From JAAFHB01 sp037128295 (GTDB taxonomy: Bacteria > Bacteroidota > Bacteroidia > Bacteroidales > Prolixibacteraceae): a stretch of 64,000 bases of DNA. The notes beneath the pieces were generated by a model, which saw only the letters and a list, made by a program, of their open reading frames with translations, was not told where the DNA came from and searched no databases. The position numbers and the translations under genes are program-made. Below, piece after piece: positions 52,806-61,804 of this stretch (positions are counted from its first letter, which is position 1; each line of letters begins with the position of its first letter). The stretch lies in contig JBAXWR010000005.1 in the NCBI GenBank assembly GCA_037128295.1, positions 10,623-74,622 on the forward strand. Direction: 5' to 3'.

Positions 52806-52964
52806 AAAAAGGATGTCCAAAAAGTATCTTTTAACTCAAAGTTCACAAAGGTTTCGCTAAGATCGCAAAGTTAATTATCTGTATTTTAACCCTTTGCGAA
52901 TCTTGCGATTTTATCTTTGCGATCCTTGCGGTAAATATTTCAGACTTTTTGGAAATCCTCTTTG
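52805..52964. mobile_element. 160-bp MITE-like imperfect palindrome
   Basis: The 21-base ends (52805-52825 and 52944-52964) are inverted repeats of each other with 19 matches. The interior also folds on itself: CGCTAAGATCGCAAAGTTAA near 52855 is answered by TTAACCCTTTGCGAATCTTG near 52886, and repeated CTTTGCGA units are visible. There is no coding frame. This fits a non-autonomous miniature element or a large hairpin RNA element; no target-site duplication was established. Confidence 0.5.
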
Positions 52965-53066
52965 TTCAAATTATCGCTGCAAATTAGATTACCTTCTGAA
53001 TTATGATCTGAGTGATGAAATTATATCACAAAGTATTATAATGACTTGTCATTAAGCAATATAAGT

Positions 53067-56000
53067 TTATTGCCCGATCAAAATAAACGGGCTCCAGTAA
53101 AACGGATGGGCAAATTTCGCATCGCCTATCATTTTCAATTTAGCCTGTTGGAGCAATGGAGCATACCTGACCGATTTTGTGAGCCGGGTTGAATTGTTGG
53201 AGAGCAGGTTTTTGTAAAAACTGATCATTAAATCGGAGGTGGACTTGTCGGATACCTGCCATAGCGAAACCATCAAGTTTTTTGCACCTGCATACAACAG
53301 GGCCCGCGTGAGACCTATGATACCTTCACCTTTTTTGATTTTGCCTAATCCTGTTTCACAGGCAGAAAGGACGACCAGGTCGGCGTTAAGTTTCAGGTTG
53401 TAAATCTCCCCACTGTACAAAATGCCATCGTTTTGTTCGTTTGTCGAATCGGCAACCTGTGCGAGAAGAAGGCCTGAAAGTTCAGGTTTCTCACTGTTTA
53501 CAAAACCATGTGTGGCAAAATGGATGTATTTGTAATTCTCCAACTCCCCCGACTTAATGCGGCTTTCGGATGCATTTTCCTTTAATTCGACCTTTGTTTT
53601 AAAGTTTTCTTTGTCAAATTCGTTAAAGATGCTCCTGACCTCACTTTCGGAACCTGGTAAAGGAGGGATGAACTTCCCCGATCCCCTCATCAAACCACGG
53701 GACGAGGTACTGTCCTTGTCGATCTTGTGCAATTCGCCGATCAATGCCCTTGAAGCCAGGGAGATCCCTTTGCCGTTTTGATCGTCAAACACCGGAGCAT
53801 ACGAGATCCAGTCATTTAACGGCTTAACAACCAATGTTTTTTCCTTTTTCTTGGGAAAGGTCACAGCAAATAGGGTCGCAGAACTGCAGTAACTGATGCT
53901 GTACTTTTTGACAAGATAGGGGAGGTTCCTGAATTGGGCAGTATCTGCTGCTTTGGATGTGAGGAGCGCTTCGAAAGGGATCGTTGCCAGAACACCGTCT
54001 GGGACGATAATCAGGTTCTCAATACTTTTGTCCAGGTCTTTGGGGAACAGCATTTCATAAAGGTTACTCCCATATTTTTTATAAGGCAGCTCCGATTGTT
54101 TATTGGTCCTGGTCAGGCTGTTGCGAAAGTAACTGATTGACTTTTCGAGGTTGAGGGGCTTTTGGACACTTACAACGTTGTAAGAATTTTTGGTTACCGT
54201 ATAGGTGGTTATTGTACTGTCGCCGACAAAATAGGAGAGCATGGCCGTCTTCTTGTCGATCAACCGTTGGACATCCTTTACGGAGGCAGTGTTGACATTG
54301 TATTTCAGTTCGTGGTATTTGGGGTATTTCTTTTCAAAAACAACGATCAGGCTGTCGTAACTTCTGTTGGAATTGAAAAGCAGTTGCTGGTAAGTGGCGA
54401 TTATCACACTGTCAAGGCTTTCAGATCCGGCCAATTGTTTGGTATAAAAGGCAATATCGGTTTGCAGTTTGTGTTCGGCTTTCAATAATGATTCGGGTAT
54501 CCCGGCAAATTTCTGCGCCTCCTGTCCCGCAAGGGCTTCCAAAAGCACGGCAGATTTGTTTTTTTCGGAATAGTAGAAGGCCAACTGTTTGTATTTTGCA
54601 ACTTCGGCACGAGGTCCGGTTGTCGCAAGGTTTAAGCAGACCCCAACTGCCCCTTCATAGATTTCGCTTGCCAATTTACCCAACGCGATTTTGTCGGACT
54701 GTTTGCCCATTTTCTTTCTGGCCAGGTCAATCAAGGTGTTACAGGCTTTATAATGCTCAAGAGCTACCTGTTGTCGTTCCAAATCAGTCAGAGTAAGCCC
54801 CTTATTCAGTGACTTTTCCGTATCAGCGAGAATCTGCGCCTTTCCTTGCAGACCTTCCAACAATAATCTCCAGTTGGTATCCTCATTAAGTTTGGGGGTT
54901 GAGAATACGTTGATTGTATCATTAAATGTGGGCAGGAAACTTGCAATCCCTTTCTGATAATTAAGAAGGGCTTCGTAATTATCAGATAAATAAGAATATG
55001 CACTTCCGATGTTATAATAGGCAAATACAACTCCCTGTTGTTTCTGGCCGAGCAATTGTGAAAGTATTCCGAGGCTTTTCAGGTAACAATCCAATGCTTT
55101 GGCATAATTGCATTTTTTCTTGTAAATATTCCCCAGGTTGATGTAACAGTAGCCCAAATTAACATGTTTTTCACCGAGAAGGTCACTTTCAATTTTCAAC
55201 CCTTTCAGTGTATATTCCAATGCTTTATCATATTCCTTCAGATCAGAATAGGTATCACCAATATTTTCATACAATGTTGCCATTCCGATATTGTTTTCGG
55301 TTATAAGTGCAGACTTTATTTCCAAACTCTCCAGATAAGATGCCAAAGCTTTGTCGTTTTCAGATAATAAATTATATGTATTTCCAAGATTGTTATACCC
55401 ATTCGCAACCATGTTATCTTTTTCACCGAATGCTTTTTTGTAGATTGCCAAAGAGATTAAATAATATTCCAGTGCCTTCTCAAACTCAGATTTTGAAAAG
55501 CAAACACTTGCCATTTGGTTATATGCATCTGCAAGATCCGGATTATTTTCCTCAGGTTTTTCTTTAAGGATTTCAATACATTTGTTCGTAAAGTCCATAG
55601 CTGTATCAAGTTCGCCCTTGTCTAAATAATCCATTCCGATCCAGAGATGGTTTCTGGCCAAAGACCCGTGGTCCTTTGTTAAATTTCTTTTATAAATGCC
55701 AGCCTCTTTAAAAAGATATTCAAGGGATTGATCATATTTAGCCTCAAAATAAAAGAGTACCCCATAATTATGATAAACCAAGGCTGTTTGCTGATGTTCG
55801 CTACCAAAGATTTTTAAGGCAACAGTCAAGGCGGAATCCAGGGCGTTTTTTGAAGCCTCTAATTGATATTGCTGTGTAAAATTCGTGGAAATGGTACCCA
55901 AACATTCTAAATATTTACCCCAGGACACAGTATCTTTTTGGTTTTCAGCAATCGATTTATAAATATAGGCTGCTTTCCTTAAATATACAGTTGAACTGTC

Positions 56001-56141
56001 ATAGGAGAGATTTTTACTGTATTTTTCGGCAAGTTTGATGTATTTATTTGCCTGAATAGTGTCCTCAAAAGTTTGTGCACAAGTTCTTTGTCCACAAAAA
56101 ACAAAAGCTGATATTAAGAGAAAAACAATTATTGGCTTCAT
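53067..56141 (-). CDS. exported TPR-CHAT protease, copy 2
   Basis: From ATG 56141 (a longer frame reaches 56213) the protein has 1024 residues. It has a signal peptide (IVFLLISAFVFCGQRTCAQ), then an array of 42-residue kinesin-light-chain-type TPRs (about 30-420: repeated YDKALEYTLKGLKIESDLLG-like units), a helical middle (about 430-620) and a C-terminal CHAT peptidase domain (about 690-1024). The dyad is intact: His878 in HFATHGF and Cys928 in LSACETGLG. CHAT proteases are caspase-like cysteine enzymes of the separase group; the signal peptide puts this one in the periplasm or outside. It is 513 bp downstream of the exported partner A2, with which it forms one of two tandem cassettes. Confidence 0.9.
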   Translation of the reverse strand: MKPIIVFLLISAFVFCGQRTCAQTFEDTIQANKYIKLAEKYSKNLSYDSSTVYLRKAAYIYKSIAENQKDTVSWGKYLECLGTISTNFTQQYQLEASKNALDSALTVALKIFGSEHQQTALVYHNYGVLFYFEAKYDQSLEYLFKEAGIYKRNLTKDHGSLARNHLWIGMDYLDKGELDTAMDFTNKCIEILKEKPEENNPDLADAYNQMASVCFSKSEFEKALEYYLISLAIYKKAFGEKDNMVANGYNNLGNTYNLLSENDKALASYLESLEIKSALITENNIGMATLYENIGDTYSDLKEYDKALEYTLKGLKIESDLLGEKHVNLGYCYINLGNIYKKKCNYAKALDCYLKSLGILSQLLGQKQQGVVFAYYNIGSAYSYLSDNYEALLNYQKGIASFLPTFNDTINVFSTPKLNEDTNWRLLLEGLQGKAQILADTEKSLNKGLTLTDLERQQVALEHYKACNTLIDLARKKMGKQSDKIALGKLASEIYEGAVGVCLNLATTGPRAEVAKYKQLAFYYSEKNKSAVLLEALAGQEAQKFAGIPESLLKAEHKLQTDIAFYTKQLAGSESLDSVIIATYQQLLFNSNRSYDSLIVVFEKKYPKYHELKYNVNTASVKDVQRLIDKKTAMLSYFVGDSTITTYTVTKNSYNVVSVQKPLNLEKSISYFRNSLTRTNKQSELPYKKYGSNLYEMLFPKDLDKSIENLIIVPDGVLATIPFEALLTSKAADTAQFRNLPYLVKKYSISYCSSATLFAVTFPKKKEKTLVVKPLNDWISYAPVFDDQNGKGISLASRALIGELHKIDKDSTSSRGLMRGSGKFIPPLPGSESEVRSIFNEFDKENFKTKVELKENASESRIKSGELENYKYIHFATHGFVNSEKPELSGLLLAQVADSTNEQNDGILYSGEIYNLKLNADLVVLSACETGLGKIKKGEGIIGLTRALLYAGAKNLMVSLWQVSDKSTSDLMISFYKNLLSNNSTRLTKSVRYAPLLQQAKLKMIGDAKFAHPFYWSPFILIGQ

Positions 56142-56654
56142 ATTTAATCTATTATAAAATTTTTGCCTGACAATTTGGTCGAAGGTTTCCAATATCTCAC
56201 AAAGCAATCCCAAATTAAGCTACACCATGGGATGAACAATGTCCCGAAATTGCACCACAGACTATTAAATTAATAATTATTCCTTTCAGGATTTTTGTAT
56301 AACATGTTGTGTATTAATAATTTATTTGTGTATTTTTTTAGTTCATTGATTATTCATGTATTATTCAAAATGCAAGATTTATGGCAAACAAAATTGTTGT
56401 AAAAATAAGGGAATAAGGTTGGGTTCAAAGTTTTCATTTTTAGTTACTAAGGTTAAAACCTTATTTACCTTTTTCCCAAACCTTAGTAACTTACGACATA
56501 CGCACCCTCTAAGCGGCGCAATCTGAAATTTCAAAAAAGCTCAAATGATCCATGCGCCGCAAAGCATCGGCTAAATAAAGTTCGTGATCGAAAAAAAACG
56601 TTTACCCAGGGTTCTTCAGGTTTAACCATTCAGGGAATTGGCCACAAAACATCG
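56142..56654. other. 513-bp spacer between A2 and CHAT copy 2 with two long-range inverted repeats
   Basis: No gene. The 13-base repeats 56442-56454 (AGTTACTAAGGTT) and 56479-56491 (AACCTTAGTAACT) are perfect complements over a 24-base loop, and GCGGCGCA (56513-56520) matches TGCGCCGC (56553-56560) over 32 bases. The equivalent spacer of the first cassette is only 13 bp. The hairpins may terminate the first transcript or set the ratio between cassette copies. Confidence 0.7.
56442..56491. repeat. perfect 13-bp inverted repeat
   Basis: AGTTACTAAGGTT and AACCTTAGTAACT pair exactly around a 24-base spacer in the gap between the two CHAT cassettes. There is no T run after the right arm, so a classical terminator is not certain. 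Confidence 0.7.
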
Positions 56655-57620
56655 CTATTTGACCGATTTTATCGAAGTCAGATAGGCCACTTTTTTCCCA
56701 TCCAATCCAAACTCCGCAACATTATCAGGGTAGGTCATATTCCGAAACGAATAATTCACAGTAACCGAAGCAGAGTCCTGTGTCATTTTTAAGGGGGACA
56801 ATACCGATTGGGGGACTTTGGCCCCATTGATCAAAATTGTTCCGACTGTTCTGGATTCAGCCTGCACCAATAAAGCATTTACAGGTTTGTCATTGTCAAT
56901 TAGTTGTAATCCGCCCCATGCCAGCACCTTATAATTGTCGTTAAAAGTAACCGAATAACTCACCGGTGTGCCATCCGGGATTCCCAATGCGGATGCCCCT
57001 GAGACTTTGGCAATTATTGTCCGGGTGTACGGAGGAATTGTATGCGTTGTCCCATCGTAGGTCAGTGGAAAAAAACAGACCGGTTTTGAAGGGGAGTAAA
57101 GGACTTCCTGATCCGGGAAGTTGATTGTAATACCGGAACCTTGTATAGTTTGTGCCAAGATGGACATCCCTTTTGCATAAAGCTTATCATCATCAAGATA
57201 ATAATATTCCCTTGCCATAATACCTTGTCCCAAAACAGTTAGAAAAACGGACTTGTTATAATTGCAGTCTTTAAATCCGGATATTGTTTGTGACCCTAGC
57301 CCGATATGGTTATCAATCTCGTAAATGATCTCTGCATTGCCTGCAAGGTTCCAATATTTGTTCCCTCCGGAGGTAATGTCGATATTGCCATCAAAATATA
57401 AGCTATAAAAGGGAGCATTTGACATTACACCAACGGATGATTTTGTGATAGAAAACAATGCCGCCTTGAAATTAATATGCTCACTGGGGCTCTGCATTGT
57501 TTTAGGCTTAAAGGTTCTTTCCAAACCCCGGTAAGGATCATAACAATTCAATTCTATTGTAGGGAATGCTTTTAAACTAACTAAAAACAGGAGTACAATC
57601 AGGATAAATTTTGTTTTCAT
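56655..57620 (-). CDS. exported protein of unknown family, CHAT partner A2
   Basis: The 321-residue protein has a signal peptide (LIVLLFLVSLKAFPT, about 6-20) and no recognised domain. Its second half is nearly the same as that of the 334-residue protein A1 (residues LYAKGMSIAAQ and SGASALGIPDGTPVSY of A1 are preserved as LYAKGMSILAQ and the identical second block), while the first half has diverged. The composition, with many short beta-prone segments (VSYSVTFNDNYKVLAWGG) and a LLVQAESRTVGTILINGAK stretch, suggests a beta-sandwich or barrel-like exported protein. It has no T9SS tail and no lipobox. It lies 42 bp after CHAT copy 1 and 513 bp before CHAT copy 2. Confidence 0.8.
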   Translation of the reverse strand: MKTKFILIVLLFLVSLKAFPTIELNCYDPYRGLERTFKPKTMQSPSEHINFKAALFSITKSSVGVMSNAPFYSLYFDGNIDITSGGNKYWNLAGNAEIIYEIDNHIGLGSQTISGFKDCNYNKSVFLTVLGQGIMAREYYYLDDDKLYAKGMSILAQTIQGSGITINFPDQEVLYSPSKPVCFFPLTYDGTTHTIPPYTRTIIAKVSGASALGIPDGTPVSYSVTFNDNYKVLAWGGLQLIDNDKPVNALLVQAESRTVGTILINGAKVPQSVLSPLKMTQDSASVTVNYSFRNMTYPDNVAEFGLDGKKVAYLTSIKSVK

Positions 57621-57662
57621 GTCATTTAATTATAATTGTTTATCAAAAATACAATAGTTGTT

Positions 57663-60600
57663 TTATTGCCCTATCAGGATAAACGGGCTCCAAAAATAGG
57701 GATGGGCAAATTTCGCCTCACCGATCATTTTCAACTTCGCCTGTTGCATCAACGGGGCAAACCTGACCGAATTGGATAGCCGTGCAGATTTTTCGCTGAG
57801 CAGGTTCTTGTAAAAATCGATCATCAAATCGGAAGTTGACTCGTCGGATACAGGCCAGAGCGAAACAACCAGGTTCTTTGCCCCGGCATACAACAAAGCC
57901 CGGGTAAGTCCAATGATCCCCTCTCCCTTTTTGATTTTGCCCAATCCTGTTTCGCAGGCAGAAAGGACAACCAGATCGGCATTGAGTTTCAGGTTGAAAA
58001 TCTCACCACTATACAAAATACCATCGTTTTGTTCGTTGGTCGAATCGGGTACCTGGGCAAGCAGGAGACCTGAAAGTTCGGGTTTCTCGCTGTTTACAAA
58101 ACCATGTGTTGCCAAATGGATGTATTTGTAGTTCTCCAGTTCGCCCGATTTGATGTTTCGTTCGGAGGCATTTCCTTTCAATTCAACGGATGTTTTTAGG
58201 TTCCGTTTGTCGAATTCGTTAAAGATGCTTTTGACCTCGTTTTCCGATCCCGGCAACAGTGGGACAACTTCGCCCGACCCCATCATCAAACCTCTGGTTA
58301 ACGTGCTGTCTTTGTTGATTTTGTGCAATTCCCTGATCAATGCCCTTGAGGCGAGGGACGTGCCTTTCGAATTTTCATCGTCAAACACAGGGGCATAGGC
58401 GATCCAATCGTTCAATGGCCTGACTTCCGAAGGATCCCTTTTCTTCCTGGCAAAGGTCTCCTTGAACAACGTTGCAGAACTGCAATAACTGATGCTGTAT
58501 TTTTTAACGAGATAGGGAAGATTTTGGAATTGTGTCGTATCGGCAACTTTGGATGTCAGCAGGGTTTCAAAAGGGATGGTGGCCAAAACACCGTCGGGGA
58601 CGATAATCAGGTTCCCGATATTCTTGTCCAAATCCTTGGGAACCAACATTTCATAAAGGCTGGCTCCATATTTTCGGTACGCTTTATCCGATTTTTTGTT
58701 TTGATTGGTGAGGCTGTTTCGGAAGAATTCAACTGTTTCACCCAGGTCATCGGGTTTTTTGATGCTTTTAATATTGAACGAATTTTTAGCAATTGTATAA
58801 ACAGTTACGGTACTGTCGCCGACAAAGTAAGAGAGCATGGCCGTTTTTTTGTCGATCAGGTTTTGGATATCCTTTATCGAGGCAGTATTTACGCTGTATT
58901 TTAATTCGTGGTATTTGGGGTATTTCTTCTCAAAGACAACAATCAGGCTGTCGTAACTCCTGTTGCAGTCGAATAGTTTTTTTTGCAATGTGTTAATATT
59001 CAAGCTGTCAGCACTTCCAAGTCCGGCCAATTGTTTGGTATAATAGGCAATATCGGTTTGCAAATTGTACTCAACCTCCAATAAGTTATCGGGTATCCCG
59101 GCGTATTTTTGGGCCTCCTGTCCAGCCATGGCTTCCAACAATACTGCGGATTTTCCCTTTTCTGAAAAATAAAAGGCAAGCTGGTTGTAGCCCGACGCGT
59201 CTGATGGGTGCCCCAAATCTGCAAGCTTTAAGCACACACCAACCGCTTCTTCGTATATTGCGCTTGCTTTCTCGCCCAGAAACATCTTGTCCGATACTTT
59301 TGAGATATTTTTCCGGGCCATATCAATCAACTTATTGCAAGCCTGATAATGTTTTAAGGCAATCTGTAAACGGTCCATCGTAGACAAAGATTCAATAATT
59401 GGTAACGATCTGGCCGAATCGGCAAAAATCGCTGCTTTGCCTTGCAATCCCTTTAATAAGGACCGCCAATTCGAATCATCTCTAATTTCGGGAATTGAGC
59501 ATAAATTTACGGTGTCGTTAAAATTCTGGAGGCAGCTTGCTATCACTTTTTGATAATATAAAACTGCCTTATTGTTCTCAAATAGATTCTGATATGCTTT
59601 TGCAATATCAAAGTAAGCAGCTACAATTTGAGGATTCTTTTCGCCAAGAATTGGCAATTTTATCTCCAAATTCTTGAAATAATAGTCCAAAGCCAAAGGG
59701 AAATTCTTCTTCTTCATATTAAGTAAACCCAGATAGGTGTAACTATAACCAACCTTAAGGTGTTTCTCGCCCAAAAATTCTTTAGTAATTTTCATGCATT
59801 TCAGAATATATTCCGAAGCCTTATCATAATCACCCTGATAAATATAGGCGACCCCGATATTTCCGTACATTGTTGCGATATTAACTGTTGATCCATTAAC
59901 AAATCCTAACGATATCCCCAAACTTTTAAAGTAATATTCCAACCCTTTGTCATACTCGTATTTATCAAGATAAACATGTCCAATTTCACAATAGCAACTT
60001 GCTACATCAATATTATTTTCACCAATAAGCTCTTTTGAAATAGACAAACTTGTAAATAGGTATTCCAGAGACTTGTCATACTCCGATTCTCGTTTGTAAA
60101 CCTGGGCTATAAAATAATATGTATCCGCCAAACCCCTACTATTTTGGCCAGGGTTATTTTTATATATTGCAATAGACTTCAGATAATATTCAAGTGCTTT
60201 ATTGAAAACTCCTTTTTCAAAGAAAACTTCTCCTATATCTTTATAAACTATTGCTAAAGAGTCGGAACTCCCGTTGAAGATCTTTTTATATATTTCCAAT
60301 TGTTTAATTAAATACTTCTGCGATAGGTCAAAATCAGGAATCTTTTTGTAAAGTTGGCCATAGCCACCATATATCAAAGCCGTTAGACGATGGTCCTTAC
60401 CAAATAATTTTAAAGAAATTGTCAATGCGGTATCAAGAGTTTGTTTTGAGTTATCCAGTTTAAAAAGAAAGGATGAATTCCTTGAAATATTGCATAAACA
60501 CGTTAAGTATTCCCCCCACAATACAGTATCCCCTCTTGCTTCAGCTATAACTTTATAAACATTGGCAGCTTTCTGGTAATAACATGTCGAGCTGTCCAGT

Positions 60601-60743
60601 AACTCTTCGTTATAATATTTATCACCAATTGCCTGATATTTTCTGGCCTGAATCGTATCTGCACTGCTCTGCGCATTTATATTTGGAGATGAGAAGAAAA
60701 ATGCAGATACGAAAATAAAAGTTATATAAATCCTCATAATCAA
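57663..60743 (-). CDS. exported TPR-CHAT protease, copy 1
   Basis: The 1026-residue protein has a signal peptide (YITFIFVSAFFFSSPNINAQ, about 6-25), a 42-residue-unit TPR array of the kinesin-light-chain kind (about 30-420), a helical middle and a CHAT domain with intact dyad His880 (HLATHGF) and Cys930 (LSACETGLG). It is the closest relative of CHAT copy 2: their CHAT halves agree at most positions, the TPR halves less. Its start is 13 bp after the A1 stop, so the two are co-transcribed and probably co-translated. The export signal sets it apart from cytoplasmic TPR-CHAT defence proteases such as that of type III-E CRISPR. Start may be the second Met (60737). Confidence 0.92.
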   Translation of the reverse strand: MIMRIYITFIFVSAFFFSSPNINAQSSADTIQARKYQAIGDKYYNEELLDSSTCYYQKAANVYKVIAEARGDTVLWGEYLTCLCNISRNSSFLFKLDNSKQTLDTALTISLKLFGKDHRLTALIYGGYGQLYKKIPDFDLSQKYLIKQLEIYKKIFNGSSDSLAIVYKDIGEVFFEKGVFNKALEYYLKSIAIYKNNPGQNSRGLADTYYFIAQVYKRESEYDKSLEYLFTSLSISKELIGENNIDVASCYCEIGHVYLDKYEYDKGLEYYFKSLGISLGFVNGSTVNIATMYGNIGVAYIYQGDYDKASEYILKCMKITKEFLGEKHLKVGYSYTYLGLLNMKKKNFPLALDYYFKNLEIKLPILGEKNPQIVAAYFDIAKAYQNLFENNKAVLYYQKVIASCLQNFNDTVNLCSIPEIRDDSNWRSLLKGLQGKAAIFADSARSLPIIESLSTMDRLQIALKHYQACNKLIDMARKNISKVSDKMFLGEKASAIYEEAVGVCLKLADLGHPSDASGYNQLAFYFSEKGKSAVLLEAMAGQEAQKYAGIPDNLLEVEYNLQTDIAYYTKQLAGLGSADSLNINTLQKKLFDCNRSYDSLIVVFEKKYPKYHELKYSVNTASIKDIQNLIDKKTAMLSYFVGDSTVTVYTIAKNSFNIKSIKKPDDLGETVEFFRNSLTNQNKKSDKAYRKYGASLYEMLVPKDLDKNIGNLIIVPDGVLATIPFETLLTSKVADTTQFQNLPYLVKKYSISYCSSATLFKETFARKKRDPSEVRPLNDWIAYAPVFDDENSKGTSLASRALIRELHKINKDSTLTRGLMMGSGEVVPLLPGSENEVKSIFNEFDKRNLKTSVELKGNASERNIKSGELENYKYIHLATHGFVNSEKPELSGLLLAQVPDSTNEQNDGILYSGEIFNLKLNADLVVLSACETGLGKIKKGEGIIGLTRALLYAGAKNLVVSLWPVSDESTSDLMIDFYKNLLSEKSARLSNSVRFAPLMQQAKLKMIGEAKFAHPYFWSPFILIGQ

Positions 60744-60756
60744 TGCATTATCAATA

Positions 60757-61761
60757 CTATTTCACAGTTTTTATCGTATTCAGATAGGTAACTGTTGTGC
60801 CATTCAGGCCAAATTCCGCAAGATTATCCGGATAGGACATGTTCTTAAATGAATAGGTCGTTAGCAATATTGGAGCATCTTGTGTCATTTTTAAAGGTGT
60901 CAGGACCTCCTGAGTAGCTTTTGAACCATTGATGTAAATTGTCCCTACCGTTTTGGATTCCGATTGAACCAATAATGCATTTACAGGTTTTTCATTGTCA
61001 ATCAATCGTAGTCCGCCCCAGGATAGTACTTTATAAGTATCGTTAAAGGTTACCAAATAACTTACCGGTGTGCCATCCGGAATCCCTAAAGCAGATGCCC
61101 CCGAAACTGTAGCCTTTATGGTCCTGCTGTATTGAGGAGCCGTATGGATCAACCCATCATATGTAATGGGAAAATTGAAAATCACCCTTGATGGATTGTA
61201 AAGAACCTCTTGTTCCGGGACATTGATCGTGATGCCTGAACCGGTCACGGTTTGTGCAGCAATGGACATTCCTTTTGCATAAAGCTGATCATCAGCAAGG
61301 TAAAAGTATTCATTTGCTGTCACATTCTGTCCCAAAATAATTAAGGTAATTGTTTTGTAATAATTGCCATCTTTAAAATTCATCATCATTTGCGAGTCTA
61401 TTTTTTGACTGCCATTTATCTTATCGATAACTTGTGCATTGCTATCCAAGTCCCAAAATTTATTATCACCAGGGGTAATATCAATATTCCCTGCAAAATT
61501 CAAATTGTAAAATGGGGTATTTTCACTCAAACTGTTGGAGGCGAATGTCGATTTTGAAATTGGAAACAAGGCCGCCTTGAAATTCAGATCCTCGTTGAGA
61601 TGGATGTTCTTCCTGGGCTTAAATGTTCTGGAAATAGTACTCCCAGGTAAACTCACTGCGACGGGATAATCCGATTCCAGGCTTGTGCAAACATCAGGAA
61701 CAGCATTGACATTCAAGCAGATGATAAAAACAAATTGAAGTGCAAAAAATAATTTTTTCAT
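60757..61761 (-). CDS. exported protein of unknown family, CHAT partner A1
   Basis: The 334-residue protein has a signal peptide (LFFALQFVFIICLNVNA, about 4-20) and is otherwise unrecognised. The beta-prone body (residues 60-334) includes GNIDITPGDNKFWDL, LYAKGMSIAAQ (160-170) and SGASALGIPDGTPVSY (220-235). The second half is shared with A2. Its stop is 13 bp before the CHAT copy 1 start, and its start lies 43 bp after the stop of an Lnt-like gene, so the reading order is lnt, A1, CHAT1, A2, CHAT2. It is a candidate substrate, chaperone or ligand-binding partner of the protease; nothing in the sequence decides which. Confidence 0.82.
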   Translation of the reverse strand: MKKLFFALQFVFIICLNVNAVPDVCTSLESDYPVAVSLPGSTISRTFKPRKNIHLNEDLNFKAALFPISKSTFASNSLSENTPFYNLNFAGNIDITPGDNKFWDLDSNAQVIDKINGSQKIDSQMMMNFKDGNYYKTITLIILGQNVTANEYFYLADDQLYAKGMSIAAQTVTGSGITINVPEQEVLYNPSRVIFNFPITYDGLIHTAPQYSRTIKATVSGASALGIPDGTPVSYLVTFNDTYKVLSWGGLRLIDNEKPVNALLVQSESKTVGTIYINGSKATQEVLTPLKMTQDAPILLTTYSFKNMSYPDNLAEFGLNGTTVTYLNTIKTVK

Positions 61762-61804
61762 GATTTAAATTTTTTAATTAATAATTTTTTTCAAGGAATT
61801 AAGA

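Larger units (their letters stand above)
52688..53066. other. 379-bp gene-free region with MITE-like palindrome and REP-like copy
   Basis: No gene is seen. The stretch contains the GTCGTT-ACA-AAC repeat (52791-52805) and a 160-bp imperfect palindrome (52805-52964) described separately, and it precedes the end of the CHAT gene on the minus strand. Confidence 0.6.

Noticed and set aside
53067..60743. Type III-E CRISPR (Craspase) or gasdermin defence operon because of TPR-CHAT proteins
   Set aside because: No CRISPR array, cas7-11-like or reverse transcriptase gene occurs in the window; the CHAT proteins have signal peptides, and the partner A proteins lack the size and cytoplasmic character of gasdermins.
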